Shown one piece after another: positions 25,520 to 35,101 of a stretch of 64,000 nt of DNA; the stretch's first letter is position 1, and the number at the start of each line of letters is the position of its first letter. Below the pieces are notes generated by a model. That model searched no databases, was not told the origin of the DNA, and saw only the letters and a program-made list of their open reading frames with translations. The stretch spans positions 16,088 to 80,087 of the forward strand of contig NZ_JABERI010000022.1 in the NCBI RefSeq assembly GCF_013004375.1, read 5' to 3'. Source of the stretch: Acinetobacter terrae. GTDB lineage: Bacteria > Pseudomonadota > Gammaproteobacteria > Pseudomonadales > Moraxellaceae. A program made the translations under genes and the position numbers.

Positions 25520-26890
25520 ATGTCTGATTTGAATAACTCTCCCGAGCAACAAGATCGCCTTGATTTGGTCTATGGATTGAACGATCGTCCTCAACCATTC
25601 ATCGCTTTTTTAGCTGCACTGCAACATTTACTTGCAATTATTGTCCCAATTGTCACGCCCGGCTTGCTGATTTGTTTAGCCCTCGGTGTTTCAAGAGAAG
25701 ACACCAACATGATTCTTTCGATGTCATTGGTGATCTCGGGTATTGCAACCTTTCTACAATGTAAAAAAGTCGGTCCTTTTGGTGCAGGCTTGCTGATTGT
25801 TCAAGGAACCAGCTTCAACTTTATTGGTCCAATTATTGGTATTGGTTCAGCAATGGTCGCTGCGGGCACCCCTGTTGAAGCGGTAATGGCCTCTATTTTT
25901 GGTGTGGTGATTGCAGGTTCATTTATTGAAATGGGTGTTTCACGCATTTTACCGTGGGTGAAAATGCTGATTACTCCACTGGTTACAGGTATTGTTGTAC
26001 TGCTTATTGGTTTGACCTTAATTAAAGAAGGTCTGATTAGTATGGGTGGTGGTTATCAAGCCATGGGCGATAAAACTTTTGCTAACGCTGATAACCTGAT
26101 CATGTCATGTACCGTACTGGCGATCATTATCATTTTGAATCGTGTCCGTATTACCTGGGTAAAAAGCTCAGCGATTCTGATTGCCTTAATTATTGGCTAT
26201 ACTCTTGCCGGTTTCATGGGACATCTTGATTTCTCGGGCTTGAAAGATGCACCGATTGTTCAAATTCCAACCCCAATGCACTTTGGATTAAGTTTCTCCT
26301 GGAGTTTGTTTATTCCAATGGCCTTTATTTACCTGGTGACGTCACTAGAAGCGATTGGTGATATCACCGCGACTTCCAAGATTTCAAACCAGCCGGTAGA
26401 CGGTCCGAAATGGATGGAACGTATTAAAGGTGGTGTACTTGTAAATGGTGCAAACTCTTTCCTAGCAGGTATTTTCAACACTTTCCCAAGTTCTGTATTT
26501 GCACAAAATAACGGTGTCATTCAACTGACTGGTGTTGCCAGCCGTTATGTAGGCATCTGGATTGCCGCATTATTGGTGATCCTTGGCTTGCTTCCTGCGG
26601 TTACCGGTGTCATTCAAGCGGTTCCGCAAGCCGTTCTGGGTGGTGCTGTTATGGTGATGTTCGGTGCTGTTGCAGCTTCGGGGATTAACATCCTTTCAGG
26701 TGTGCAATTAGACCGCCGTGCATTATTGATTATTGCAATCTCGCTGGCATTGGGTTTAGGTGTTGCACAAGTGCCACAAATTCTTGAACACCTGCCTGAG
26801 TTATTCCGTAACATCTTCAGTTCTGGTGTTGCGACTGGTGGTATTGCAGCATTGTTATTAAATATTATTCTTCCTGAATCGAAGAAATAA
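25520..26890 (+). CDS. xanP: Xanthine permease, NCS2 family (XanP/XanQ-like)
   Basis: A 456-residue carrier with about 14 spans. The start YGLNDRPQPFIAFLAALQHLLA and motifs SLEAIGDITATSKIS, FAQNNGVIQLTGVASRYVG and AVLGGAVMVMFG closely follow E. coli XanP/XanQ, which are proton-coupled xanthine importers of the NCS2 family. The NCS2 signature Gln-Asn-x-Gly is intact. The substrate could also be urate or another purine. It ends in a strong terminator at 26906-26937. Confidence 0.85.
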   Translation: MSDLNNSPEQQDRLDLVYGLNDRPQPFIAFLAALQHLLAIIVPIVTPGLLICLALGVSREDTNMILSMSLVISGIATFLQCKKVGPFGAGLLIVQGTSFNFIGPIIGIGSAMVAAGTPVEAVMASIFGVVIAGSFIEMGVSRILPWVKMLITPLVTGIVVLLIGLTLIKEGLISMGGGYQAMGDKTFANADNLIMSCTVLAIIIILNRVRITWVKSSAILIALIIGYTLAGFMGHLDFSGLKDAPIVQIPTPMHFGLSFSWSLFIPMAFIYLVTSLEAIGDITATSKISNQPVDGPKWMERIKGGVLVNGANSFLAGIFNTFPSSVFAQNNGVIQLTGVASRYVGIWIAALLVILGLLPAVTGVIQAVPQAVLGGAVMVMFGAVAASGINILSGVQLDRRALLIIAISLALGLGVAQVPQILEHLPELFRNIFSSGVATGGIAALLLNIILPESKK

Positions 26891-26905
26891 TTTCATTTCA
26901 GCATC

Positions 26906-26937
26906 AATTCTGCCCAGCATTGTCTGGGCAGAATTTT
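26906..26937 (+). terminator. Rho-independent terminator
   Basis: A 12-bp perfect stem aattctgcccag / ctgggcagaatt with loop cattgt and a T run, 16 bases after the xanP stop. Confidence 0.85.
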
Positions 26938-26955
26938 TCAATGGCGAGATAAAAA

Positions 26956-27990
26956 ATGGATCCAAGAAGTGAAGTTGTCATTCGACAGCACGAATATCTT
27001 TCTGGACGTGTGTTACTTGTTAATGCACCGACAGATGACTTACTTTCCAATTTAGAGAAAGACATCACTGCATGTTTGTGGACATGGAATTATAATGAGT
27101 TTCAATATTTTCAGTCGCAACAAGCCAATGTACATTTTGGTGTCGACCTTCCTGAAGGCAGTTTTGATCAAGCGATCATTTTTGTGCCTAAGTCAAAAGA
27201 ATTATTAAATTACATCTTACATAATGTCGTGAGCCGTTTAGGTCTAGGTGCTTCTATCTTCCTGGTGGGTGAAAAGAAAGCGGGGGTCGAACGTGCAGCC
27301 AAGCAATTACAGCCTTATGGCAAAGCACTAAAACTCGACAGCGCACGTCATTGCCAAATGTGGCAAGTCACCATTGACTCTACAGTGACTGCGAAAGCTT
27401 TGGCAGATTGGGCGCAAGAATATACAGTAGCGACGCCAAATGGTGATTTAACCATTTGTGCCCTTCCGGGTGTGTTTAGTCAGAATCGTCTAGATGTAGG
27501 TACAGCCGTATTCTTGCCTTTTTTATCGCAAGTGACTTCAGGAAAAATTGCTGACTTTGGTTGTGGTGCGGGTGTGATCAGTGCTTATCTAGCCAAACTA
27601 AATCCGAAAAATCGAATTTTTGCGATGGATGTCGATGCTTTTGCATTGGCTTCTACCCGAATGACCTTTGAAAAAAATAGTCTTTCGCCAGAGCAACTTG
27701 AAATTACCGCAGTGACGGGTATTGAAGATGCGCCGCTATTTTTACATGCCATCGTCAGCAATCCGCCTTTCCATCAGGGCATCCATACCGATTACAACGC
27801 CAGTGAAAGCTTATGTAAAACTTCACGACGTCATTTAAAATCGGGCGGTGAATTATGGATTGTGGCAAACCGCTTTCTGAATTATCCACTTTTAATTGAG
27901 CAAAATTTTGGTCAGTGTACGACTAAAGCAGACCAACAAGGCTTTAAAGTGTTGTTCGCCAACACGAAAAAAAATGTTAAGGAACAATGA
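26956..27990 (+). CDS. rsmC: 16S rRNA (guanine-1207-N2)-methyltransferase RsmC
   Basis: A 344-residue two-domain protein of the RsmC/RlmG type. The N-terminal half is a degenerate methyltransferase-like domain. The C-terminal half has the SAM site ([14 protein letters not shown] at about 198-211) and the catalytic NPPFHQG (about 274-280). It methylates G1207 in helix 34 of 16S rRNA. The lead [14 protein letters not shown] is RsmC-like. Its stop overlaps the first ATG of lysP, suggesting coupling. Confidence 0.9.
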   Translation: MDPRSEVVIRQHEYLSGRVLLVNAPTDDLLSNLEKDITACLWTWNYNEFQYFQSQQANVHFGVDLPEGSFDQAIIFVPKSKELLNYILHNVVSRLGLGASIFLVGEKKAGVERAAKQLQPYGKALKLDSARHCQMWQVTIDSTVTAKALADWAQEYTVATPNGDLTICALPGVFSQNRLDVGTAVFLPFLSQVTSGKIADFGCGAGVISAYLAKLNPKNRIFAMDVDAFALASTRMTFEKNSLSPEQLEITAVTGIEDAPLFLHAIVSNPPFHQGIHTDYNASESLCKTSRRHLKSGGELWIVANRFLNYPLLIEQNFGQCTTKADQQGFKVLFANTKKNVKEQ

Positions 27991-29456
27991 TGAGCGAAAC
28001 AAATCAACCACACCTACAGCGTAAGCTTGGTGCTCGCCATCTTAATATGATCGCCATTGGTGGTTCCATCGGTACAGGTTTATTCTTGGCTTCTGGTGCA
28101 ACCATTGCCAATGCAGGTCCCGGTGGTGCATTGCTTGCTTATGCTCTTATTGGTTTAATGATTTATTTCTTAATGACGAGTTTGGGCGAACTGGCCACGC
28201 ACAACCCCACTTCAGGTGCATTTTTCACCTATGGGACTAAATATGTGGAAGGTGGTTTTGGTTTCGCCTTAGGCTGGAACTATTGGTATAACTGGGCCAT
28301 TACCGTTGCTTTTGAACTGGTTGCGGTACAGTTTATTATGAAGTTCTGGTTCCCGGATATTCCAGGTTTCTACTGGAGTGCCATTTTCCTTACCATTATT
28401 TTTGGTATTAATGCCCTGACCGTCAAAGGCTTTGGTGAAACTGAATTTTTATTCTCTCTCGTCAAAGTCATTGCGATTATTGTCTTTATCATTATTGGTA
28501 TTGCCATGATTGCGAAAATCATGCTGACACCGAATATGGTCACTTTCTCCAACTGGACCAAAGGCGATGCGCCTTTTGTTGGCGGCTTACAAGCGATGAT
28601 TGGCGTTGCGATGATTGCCGGCTTCTCGTTCCAGGGAACCGAGATGGTGGGTGTTGCCGCAGGTGAATCTAAAGATCCTAAAAAAACTATTCCTGTTGCC
28701 ATTAAGCAAATTTTCTGGCGTATTTTATTGTTCTATGTGGTGTGTATTTTCATCATCGGGACTTTAGTTGCCTATGATGATCCTCGTCTTTTACAAGCTG
28801 CTGCAAGCGACAACATTACCCTTTCACCATTTACATTGTTGTATGAAAAAGCAGGTTTTGCTTTTGCTGCAAGCTTAATGAATGCGGTAATCCTGACTGC
28901 AATATTGTCTGCAGGCAACTCAGGCATGTATTCATCCACCCGTATGCTATTTGATATGGCACGTCAGGGACGCGCACCAAAATGGTTTGCTAAACTTGAC
29001 CCTCGTGGCGTACCGATGAATGCGCTTTATGCCACCACTGCAATTGCTGCACTCTGCTTTTTAACCACGTTTATTGGCGAACAAGAAGTTTTTAACTGGT
29101 TGCTCAACATGTCAGGGATGTGTGGTTTTATTGTCTGGTTAGGCATTGCAATTTCACATTACCGTTTCCGTAAAGGCTATTTAGCACAAGGCTATAAACT
29201 CGAAGATTTGGCATATACAGCCAAGTTCTTCCCTTTTGCACCCTGGTTTGCTTTTATCCTTTGCTCGATCATTATTCTAGGTCAGAACTATGAAGCAGTG
29301 ATTGGTGGAAAAATTGATTGGTTAGGTTTACTTTCAACCTATATCAGTATTCCGTTATTTCTTGCGATCTGGTTAGGTTATAAATGGAAATATAAAACCA
29401 AACTTATTCCATATAAAGAAATGGATGTTCAACCTATGAACGTAGAACGTGATTAA
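27990..29456 (+). CDS. lysP: Lysine-specific permease LysP-like amino acid transporter
   Basis: 488 residues, 12 spans, APC superfamily. The N-terminus LGARHLNMIAIGGSIGTGLF and the body (GEAFGFAL-like GGFGFALGWNYWYNW, GVAMIAGFSFQGTEMVGVAA, AGNSGMYSSTRML) track E. coli LysP closely, including the LGQNYEAVI near the C-terminus. LysP imports lysine with protons and in E. coli also senses lysine for CadC. Two ATGs are adjacent (27987 and 27990). The AAGGA site spaces better with the second, which I chose. The gene overlaps rsmC. A terminator follows at 29476-29505. Confidence 0.85.
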   Translation: MSETNQPHLQRKLGARHLNMIAIGGSIGTGLFLASGATIANAGPGGALLAYALIGLMIYFLMTSLGELATHNPTSGAFFTYGTKYVEGGFGFALGWNYWYNWAITVAFELVAVQFIMKFWFPDIPGFYWSAIFLTIIFGINALTVKGFGETEFLFSLVKVIAIIVFIIIGIAMIAKIMLTPNMVTFSNWTKGDAPFVGGLQAMIGVAMIAGFSFQGTEMVGVAAGESKDPKKTIPVAIKQIFWRILLFYVVCIFIIGTLVAYDDPRLLQAAASDNITLSPFTLLYEKAGFAFAASLMNAVILTAILSAGNSGMYSSTRMLFDMARQGRAPKWFAKLDPRGVPMNALYATTAIAALCFLTTFIGEQEVFNWLLNMSGMCGFIVWLGIAISHYRFRKGYLAQGYKLEDLAYTAKFFPFAPWFAFILCSIIILGQNYEAVIGGKIDWLGLLSTYISIPLFLAIWLGYKWKYKTKLIPYKEMDVQPMNVERD

Positions 29457-29475
29457 GTTTCTATTCTATTTAAAT

Positions 29476-29505
29476 AAAAAAAACAGCCTTCAGGCTGTTT
29501 TTTTT
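29476..29505. terminator. Bidirectional terminator
   Basis: Stem aaaaaacagcct / aggctgtttttt with long A and T tails, between convergent lysP and the hydrolase gene. Confidence 0.85.
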
Positions 29506-29509
29506 ATTT

Positions 29510-30346
29510 CTATAATAATGAATCTTCAGCAAAAAATTGTTTTAAAGCAAAACTAACTTCATTTTTATGGGTAGTACATAAACCATGCGGCGCCCCTTTA
29601 ATTTGCTCTTCTACGCCATGCTTTAGAAGCTTTACCGCCTGCTGACTACAAATTTCGGGTGGTACAATTTCATCTGCGGTTCCATAAAGCACCAAAGTCG
29701 GCACTGTAATCTGTTTTAAATCTTCACGTAAATCTGTTTCGGAAAAAGCCTCAATACAATCGTAATGTGCTTTGATTGAACCTTGCATAGCAATACGCCA
29801 AAAATTTTGCACCACACCTTCAGAGTTTTTATTGAGTAATTTATCGTAACCATAAAATTTTTTAGCAAAATCCAGATAAAAATCAGCTCTGTTATCCAAT
29901 AAATTTGCGCGCATTTCATCAAATACTTCTGGATCAACGCCGTCTGGATAGTCATCTCGCTTAATCATTAATGGAGTCACAGCAGCAATCAACGCAAGTT
30001 TAGTGACCTTCTGCTGTCCATATTTTGCAGTATAACGTGTGACTACCGCCCCACCCGTAGAATGCCCCACTAACGCAAAATGATCCAAATTTAAATGTTC
30101 AACCAATTGATGTAAATCTTCTGCATATTGATCAATGGTATGTCCAGCCCAAGGTTGACTTGACCTCCCATGTCCACGCCGATCAAATGCAATGACCCGA
30201 TAACCATGCTCAGCTAAAAATAGCATTTGGTCTTCAAAAGCATCACTCGATAAAGGCCATCCATGTGAAAAAACAACTACAGCTCCACTTCCCCAATCTT
30301 TATAATAAATTGAGGTACCATCTTTCGTCGTTAACATCTGGCTCAT
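29510..30346 (-). CDS. Alpha/beta hydrolase, haloperoxidase/esterase type
   Basis: A 278-residue cofactor-free alpha/beta hydrolase. The oxyanion region FSHGWPLSSDAFEDQ, the motif AFDRRGHGRSSQP and the nucleophile elbow GHSTGG are those of non-haem haloperoxidase/arylesterase-like enzymes. The acid follows in LVLYGTADEIVPPE and the catalytic His in GAPHGLCTTH. Members hydrolyse esters and can show perhydrolase activity; the natural substrate is not known. It is monocistronic and convergent with lysP. Length is typical. Confidence 0.85.
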   Translation of the reverse strand: MSQMLTTKDGTSIYYKDWGSGAVVVFSHGWPLSSDAFEDQMLFLAEHGYRVIAFDRRGHGRSSQPWAGHTIDQYAEDLHQLVEHLNLDHFALVGHSTGGAVVTRYTAKYGQQKVTKLALIAAVTPLMIKRDDYPDGVDPEVFDEMRANLLDNRADFYLDFAKKFYGYDKLLNKNSEGVVQNFWRIAMQGSIKAHYDCIEAFSETDLREDLKQITVPTLVLYGTADEIVPPEICSQQAVKLLKHGVEEQIKGAPHGLCTTHKNEVSFALKQFFAEDSLL

Positions 30347-30438
30347 TGTTTTACCCTCTTTTTATTGTTTAGGGTGTTTATTAGAACAAGATAAAAATAA
30401 AACAGTGTATTAAACAAGTTATGCTTATGTAGCAGATA

Positions 30439-30468
30439 TAAAAAAGCAGCCCTAAGGCTGCTTTTTTA
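30439..30468. terminator. Terminator after ompA
   Basis: Stem aaaaaagcagcc / ggctgctttttt with loop ctaa, just beyond the ompA stop on the minus strand. Confidence 0.85.
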
Positions 30469-30486
30469 TATCAATTCAATAATAAA

Positions 30487-31644
30487 TTATTGAGCTGCTG
30501 GAGCTTGTTCTTGAGCAGGTTCTGCAACAACTGTACGGCTACCAGAAATTGTCGCGAATACACGACGGTTCATAGCACGGCCTTCTTTAGTGTTGTTGTC
30601 AGCAATCGGTTGATCCCAAGCGAAACCTTGAGTAGACAAACGAGCTGGATCTACATTGTATTCATTTACAAGTGAAGATTTAACAGAGTTAGCACGAGCT
30701 AAAGATAAACGTTCGTTCAATGCACGTGGACCAGTGTTATCGGTGTGACCTTCGATGCGAGCAGTAGCGTTTGGATATTCAACTAACTTCTCAGCAACTT
30801 TAGCAATTTCTGGTTTGTATTGATCTTTGATGTTTGATTTGTTTGTATCAAAGAACACACGAAGTTCCATGTTAAGGTCTTCAGTCAACTCTTGTGGAGC
30901 TGGTTGAACTGGAGCTACAGGTTCAACTGGAGCGACTTCAACTACAGGAGCAGCTGGTTTCAAGTGACCACCAAGAACGACATTAAGACCAGCTAAAGCT
31001 GTGTAGTTCCAGAATTGCTCATCGAAGTTATAAGTACCACGGCCTTCAGCACGTAAAGATAAAGCGTCATTCAAACGATAGAATGCACCGATACCCGCAT
31101 TTGCTAAAGTACCTTCTTCAGTGTTACCACGGTCACGCGTACCAGATGGATTTACACGATCAACACCAGAAAATTTGTATTTGTAGTGACCTGCACCAGC
31201 TAATACGTAAGGTTTAAATTTGCTGTCGTAATCTTTAGTGATTAAATCAGAAGTAACGTAGAAGTTACCATTGATTTGAGTTTGTTTATACTCAGCACCA
31301 GCTTCAACTTTACTCACACCTGGGCTAGTTTTGGTTGAACCTGCTGGGAAATTGTCAAGATCAATTGCGTTAAGTGATTTATTAACATCACCTTTTACTT
31401 GATTGTATTCAGCTTCAAAACCTAACCATGGAGTCAATTCAACACCAAGCGCAGCACCAACGAATAAATCGCTTTGCATTTCGCCTTGACCAAGTTTAGA
31501 AGATAACAACTGTGATTGACCATTGTTATGTTTAGTGTCTTGCCAAGTGTAACCCAGCATTAATGGTGTAATAGTTACGCCAGCGTTAGCAGCAGCCAAA
31601 GGTGCAGCAACGAGCATTGCTAATGCAATACGACTCATTTTCAT
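30487..31644 (-). CDS. ompA: Outer membrane protein OmpA (Omp38 type)
   Basis: 385 residues: signal peptide ([21 protein letters not shown]), an eight-strand N-terminal barrel, a Pro/Val linker ([19 protein letters not shown]) and an OmpA-like peptidoglycan-binding domain ([38 protein letters not shown]). It closely resembles A. baumannii OmpA, the main slow porin, which ties the outer membrane to the wall. The domain keeps the Asp and Arg that contact diaminopimelate. Start: ATG 31644 has a textbook GGAGG site; an in-frame start at 31668 does not. It is somewhat longer than the 356-residue A. baumannii protein, mainly in barrel loops and tail. Confidence 0.95.
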   Translation of the reverse strand: MKMSRIALAMLVAAPLAAANAGVTITPLMLGYTWQDTKHNNGQSQLLSSKLGQGEMQSDLFVGAALGVELTPWLGFEAEYNQVKGDVNKSLNAIDLDNFPAGSTKTSPGVSKVEAGAEYKQTQINGNFYVTSDLITKDYDSKFKPYVLAGAGHYKYKFSGVDRVNPSGTRDRGNTEEGTLANAGIGAFYRLNDALSLRAEGRGTYNFDEQFWNYTALAGLNVVLGGHLKPAAPVVEVAPVEPVAPVQPAPQELTEDLNMELRVFFDTNKSNIKDQYKPEIAKVAEKLVEYPNATARIEGHTDNTGPRALNERLSLARANSVKSSLVNEYNVDPARLSTQGFAWDQPIADNNTKEGRAMNRRVFATISGSRTVVAEPAQEQAPAAQ

Positions 31645-32022
31645 GGAATTATCCTCCAGAGATAACAATTGTTTTCAAGTTCAAGCTCAAGCCTAAATTT
31701 GGGCTATTCTGAGATGGGCTTTCTAATACCCCAGTTTTATTTTTAAGCCATTCACTTTGAATCATACAAACACTTTATTTTTTTTCCAAGTGCTTGATAA
31801 TTTTAATCAAGTAAATTATTGACAAAATTACTTACAATTTCCGTTGTAATTCGGTAATTTTTTACTCAATTTATTCTTGTGAATAGCTTATTGTCACTTG
31901 CCGATTATTTTAACAGCTTTCTTAAAAGTTGAGTAATAAATCTTACTCGCAAAAAAACCCATTAAAAACAAAATATTAATAACATAAACAATTAAAAAAA
32001 AATACATTACAAGGTTAATTTA
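31645..32022. other. Divergent leader/promoter region of ompA and fimT-like gene
   Basis: 378 AT-rich bases with no ORF. On the minus strand a GGAGG site lies just ahead of ompA, and several TTGNNA-like boxes occur further upstream. I cannot fix the promoter with confidence, but ompA probably has a leader of 100 bases or more. Confidence 0.35.
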
Positions 32023-32544
32023 ATGATTTCCAAACAAAAAACGGGTTTTACACTCATTGAGCTCATTGTTACGCTTGCTATTTTAGCGATTATAGCTGCT
32101 ATAGCCTTACCTTCTTTTCACGAAACAATGGCTAAACAAGAAATCAAAAAAATTACCAACACACTGGTTTCAAGTATTCAATTGGCAAAATCACATGCTG
32201 CTATACACCACACCAATGTCGTTATTTGTCCCAGTCCAAATAAAGTGAATTGCCAAGCAAGCCAATGGAATTCAGGTTTTATTGTCTTTTTAGATACAAA
32301 TAAAAACAGACAGGCGGATACTGATGAAAAAATTATCTCTACAGAATCAACTGAGCTGAAATATGGAAATTTAGATTGGAGAGGTACGTTAAGTATTCCC
32401 AGCTTAACTTTTCAAGCTGAAAATGGGCTTCCGAATGGATCAAATGGCAGTTTCTATTATTGCTCTATTTACCAACAACCTCATTATAAGATTGTTCTTA
32501 GTCCTATGGGACATACCCGTATTGAGAATCCACTGAGCTGCTAA
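32023..32544 (+). CDS. FimT/GspH-type pseudopilin
   Basis: A 173-residue minor pilin-like protein. The type III signal KTGFTLIELIVTLAILAII has the prepilin peptidase site G/F and Glu5, followed by the long hydrophobic helix. The C-terminal domain is FimT/GspH-like with Cys pairs (VICPSPNKVNCQ and YYCSIY...LSC). Minor pilins of this type prime type IV pili and can bind DNA during natural transformation. It stands alone beside ompA, away from any pilin cluster. The AAGG ribosome binding site is well placed. Confidence 0.8.
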   Translation: MISKQKTGFTLIELIVTLAILAIIAAIALPSFHETMAKQEIKKITNTLVSSIQLAKSHAAIHHTNVVICPSPNKVNCQASQWNSGFIVFLDTNKNRQADTDEKIISTESTELKYGNLDWRGTLSIPSLTFQAENGLPNGSNGSFYYCSIYQQPHYKIVLSPMGHTRIENPLSC

Positions 32545-32658
32545 AAACTTATCAGTCTAAAGGTGTAGAACAAACAGACTTTATTCCTGCTCATTTTTCA
32601 ATATACTGCTTAAGTTTGGAAAATAATCCACTAAAAAGTAAATCTCGGAGAGAAAAAA

Positions 32659-33834
32659 ATGACAGACATCGTAATTGTAAATGGCGCACGTACAGCTATG
32701 GGCGGTTTTCAAGGTAGCTTAGCGGATGTAACAGCACCTGAACTTGGTGCAGCTTCAATTAAGGAAGCCATTGCTCGTGCAGGATTACAACCAACTGATG
32801 TCGAAGAAGTCATTATGGGCTGCGTACTTCCTGCCGGTTTAAAGCAAGGTCCTGCACGTCAGGCAATGCGACAAGCTGGTCTGCCTGATTCAACTGGCGC
32901 AGTCACCATCAACAAACTTTGTGGTTCAGGTATGAAAGCCGTGATGCAAGCTGCCGATATGATTAAAGCAGGTTCTGCTGAAATTGTGGTTGCAGGCGGT
33001 ATGGAATCAATGAGCAATGCACCTTATATATTGACCAAAGCACGTGTGGGTTACCGTATGGGCCATGGTGATGTAAAAGACCACATGTTCCTTGATGGCC
33101 TTGAAGATGCTGAAACAGGTCGTCTCATGGGCTCTTTTGCACAAGATATGGCAAATACACGTGGCTATACACGTGAACAAATGGATGATTTTGCCATTCG
33201 TTCCTTAGAACGCGCACAAACTGCAGTCAATGAAGGCTACTTCGCTGATGAAATTGTTCCTGTGACGATTTCTACACGTAAAGGTGATGTGGTTGTAAAT
33301 AAGGATGAACAACCTTTTAATGCCAACATTGCAAAAATTCCAACATTACGTCCTGCATTTGCTAAAGATGGCACCATTACTGCAGCTAATGCCAGTTCAA
33401 TTTCAGATGGTGCGTCTGCCCTTGTACTTACTTCAGCAGACAATGCAACAACAAAAAGTTTAAAACCTTTGGCGAAAATTGTGGCTTATGCATCAAATTC
33501 TCAACACCCTTCTGAATTTACTATTGCACCTGTTGGCGCAATCCAAAAAGTGTTAAACAAAACTGGTTGGGATGCGCAAGATGTTGACCTTTGGGAAATT
33601 AATGAAGCATTCGCCATGGTGACTATGTGTCCAATGGATGATTTCAAGCTTGATCCAGCTAAAGTTAATATTTATGGTGGTGCGTGCGCACTTGGCCACC
33701 CAGTAGGTTCAACTGGTTCTCGTATTATTTTGACTTTGATTCATGCACTTAAACGTACCGGCGGTAAAAAAGGTATTGCTGCACTGTGTATCGGTGGTGG
33801 TGAAGCGACTGCTGTAGCGATTGAGTTGCTTTAA
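32659..33834 (+). CDS. Acetyl-CoA C-acetyltransferase (thiolase)
   Basis: A 391-residue thiolase of the biosynthetic AtoB/PhaA type. Active-site residues are in place: nucleophile Cys in NKLCGSGMKA (about residue 88), His in GGACALGHPVGSTGSR and Cys in CIGGGEA, with NEAFAM. It condenses two acetyl-CoA or cleaves acetoacetyl-CoA. A GGAGAG ribosome binding site precedes the ATG. It is apparently monocistronic, so its pathway (ketone bodies, polyester or lipid breakdown) is not shown by neighbours. Confidence 0.88.
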   Translation: MTDIVIVNGARTAMGGFQGSLADVTAPELGAASIKEAIARAGLQPTDVEEVIMGCVLPAGLKQGPARQAMRQAGLPDSTGAVTINKLCGSGMKAVMQAADMIKAGSAEIVVAGGMESMSNAPYILTKARVGYRMGHGDVKDHMFLDGLEDAETGRLMGSFAQDMANTRGYTREQMDDFAIRSLERAQTAVNEGYFADEIVPVTISTRKGDVVVNKDEQPFNANIAKIPTLRPAFAKDGTITAANASSISDGASALVLTSADNATTKSLKPLAKIVAYASNSQHPSEFTIAPVGAIQKVLNKTGWDAQDVDLWEINEAFAMVTMCPMDDFKLDPAKVNIYGGACALGHPVGSTGSRIILTLIHALKRTGGKKGIAALCIGGGEATAVAIELL

Positions 33835-33849
33835 TGTATTGTTTTTAAT

Positions 33850-33990
33850 GCTCTCTCCCTGAATGATATTTAAAGCACTGCTTTAAATTGAAATGCAAGA
33901 GAGAGAGCTAGAGAGAGGGGCTTTTACAATCCTCCCCTCTTACGGAATTTTATTCCTCATCCTTTGAAAAAGGAGGGGCATTTTAAATCC
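33850..33990. repeat. Dispersed intergenic repeat (second copy of the CCCTCTCC type)
   Basis: Alternating ctctctccct, gagagagag, agagagggg, cctcccctctt and aggaggggc blocks lie between the thiolase and the VOC gene. They can pair with each other and resemble the element at 22600-22800. They end in a T-rich run near 34005. Confidence 0.55.
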
Positions 33991-34088
33991 CTCTTTTGAG
34001 GGCTTTTTTATGCTTACACTTTTTCATCTTTTATTATGTTCAACCCTGTTAAATTAGAACCATCAAAAAACAAAAAATAGGCTTTCCC

Positions 34089-34538
34089 ATGCAACTCAAT
34101 CATTACCTGAATTTCCAAGGTGAAACTGAAGCCGCATTTAATTTTTATAAATCTGTTTTTGGTGGCGAGTTTTCGAATCTGACCCGTTATGGTGAAATGC
34201 CGCCTGAAGAAGGTGTCACGCTATCTGAAGCAGATAAAAATCTTATTCTGCATGTTTCGCTACCGATCAATGAGTTTACAGAATTGATGGCATCCGATAC
34301 CAATGATCAATTCTGTGCGCAAAGCAATAGCCCTTTCACTAAAGGTAATAATCACTATATTTCGATTAATCTGAATGCTGATGAGCAAGCTGAAGCAAAA
34401 CGCTTGTTTGATGCTTTATCTGTGAATGGTCAAATTGAAATGCCCTTAGAAAAGACTTTCTGGGGTGCGCTGTATGGTGCTTTTACCGATCAGTTTGGAA
34501 TTAAATGGATGGTGAACTGTCAACTAGAAGCAATGTGA
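34089..34538 (+). CDS. VOC family protein (PhnB-like)
   Basis: A 149-residue protein of the vicinal oxygen chelate fold. The start MQLNHYLNFQGETEAAFNFY and centre VFGGEFSNLTRYGEMPPEEG match the PhnB/YjdN group, and the end FGIKWMVNCQ is typical. No enzymatic role is proven for most members. The metal-binding positions cannot be confirmed here. It is monocistronic, with a terminator at 34566-34595. Confidence 0.8.
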   Translation: MQLNHYLNFQGETEAAFNFYKSVFGGEFSNLTRYGEMPPEEGVTLSEADKNLILHVSLPINEFTELMASDTNDQFCAQSNSPFTKGNNHYISINLNADEQAEAKRLFDALSVNGQIEMPLEKTFWGALYGAFTDQFGIKWMVNCQLEAM

Positions 34539-34565
34539 TATTAAATTCTCCTATATACCATGCAT

Positions 34566-34595
34566 AAAAAAGCCGGAATCAATCCGGCTTTTTTT
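34566..34595. terminator. Bidirectional terminator
   Basis: Stem aaaagccgga / tccggctttt with a 4-nt loop and T run, between the convergent VOC and DUF934 genes. Confidence 0.85.
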
Positions 34596-34615
34596 TTACA
34601 GCAACTTAATTTAGA

Positions 34616-35101
34616 TTAAACACCTGTTTGATAATGTGCTTGTGCAACCGCAGTTGATGCCTGGTACGGATTTTTAAAATCATTTAAACCCGCAGCAGCT
34701 TCATGAATATCTTTACCTTCTTTAATCACGAAAGTATCGAAGCCTGAACGTTTTAAATAGTTCAGCACATCTTTAAAGATATCGCCAGTTGCACGAAGTT
34801 CACCTTGATAGCCTTGACGGCGTAAAAGCGCTGCAAATGAATAGCCGCGACCATCATTAAAGCCTGCAAATTCAATAAAGATTGCATCAAGCTCATCTAG
34901 CGGAAATTCATTGACTTCAGGAGAAGCATCAACAGTAATGTATAAGGCTTTTTTGCCAGATACATTTGCCAATTGATCAAGCTGCTCTACAGTTAGAACA
35001 ACATCACCTTGCGGTAAAACACCATCTTCACCAATCAATTGATAAGTGTTGTCTGCAATTGTGCCATCTTTAGAGAGCACTTTTAGTGCGGTATTAAGCA
35101 T
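34616..35101 (-). CDS. DUF934 domain protein (sulfite reductase partner)
   Basis: 161 residues from ATG 35101. A longer in-frame start inside cysI has no support. The motif FAGFNDGRGYSFAALLRRQG followed by YQGELRATGDIFKDVLNYL defines DUF934, a family almost always encoded beside cysI/sulfite reductase and thought to serve sulfur assimilation. Its start overlaps the end of cysI by 8 bases, so the two are translationally coupled. The biochemical role is unproven. Confidence 0.85.
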   Translation of the reverse strand: MLNTALKVLSKDGTIADNTYQLIGEDGVLPQGDVVLTVEQLDQLANVSGKKALYITVDASPEVNEFPLDELDAIFIEFAGFNDGRGYSFAALLRRQGYQGELRATGDIFKDVLNYLKRSGFDTFVIKEGKDIHEAAAGLNDFKNPYQASTAVAQAHYQTGV

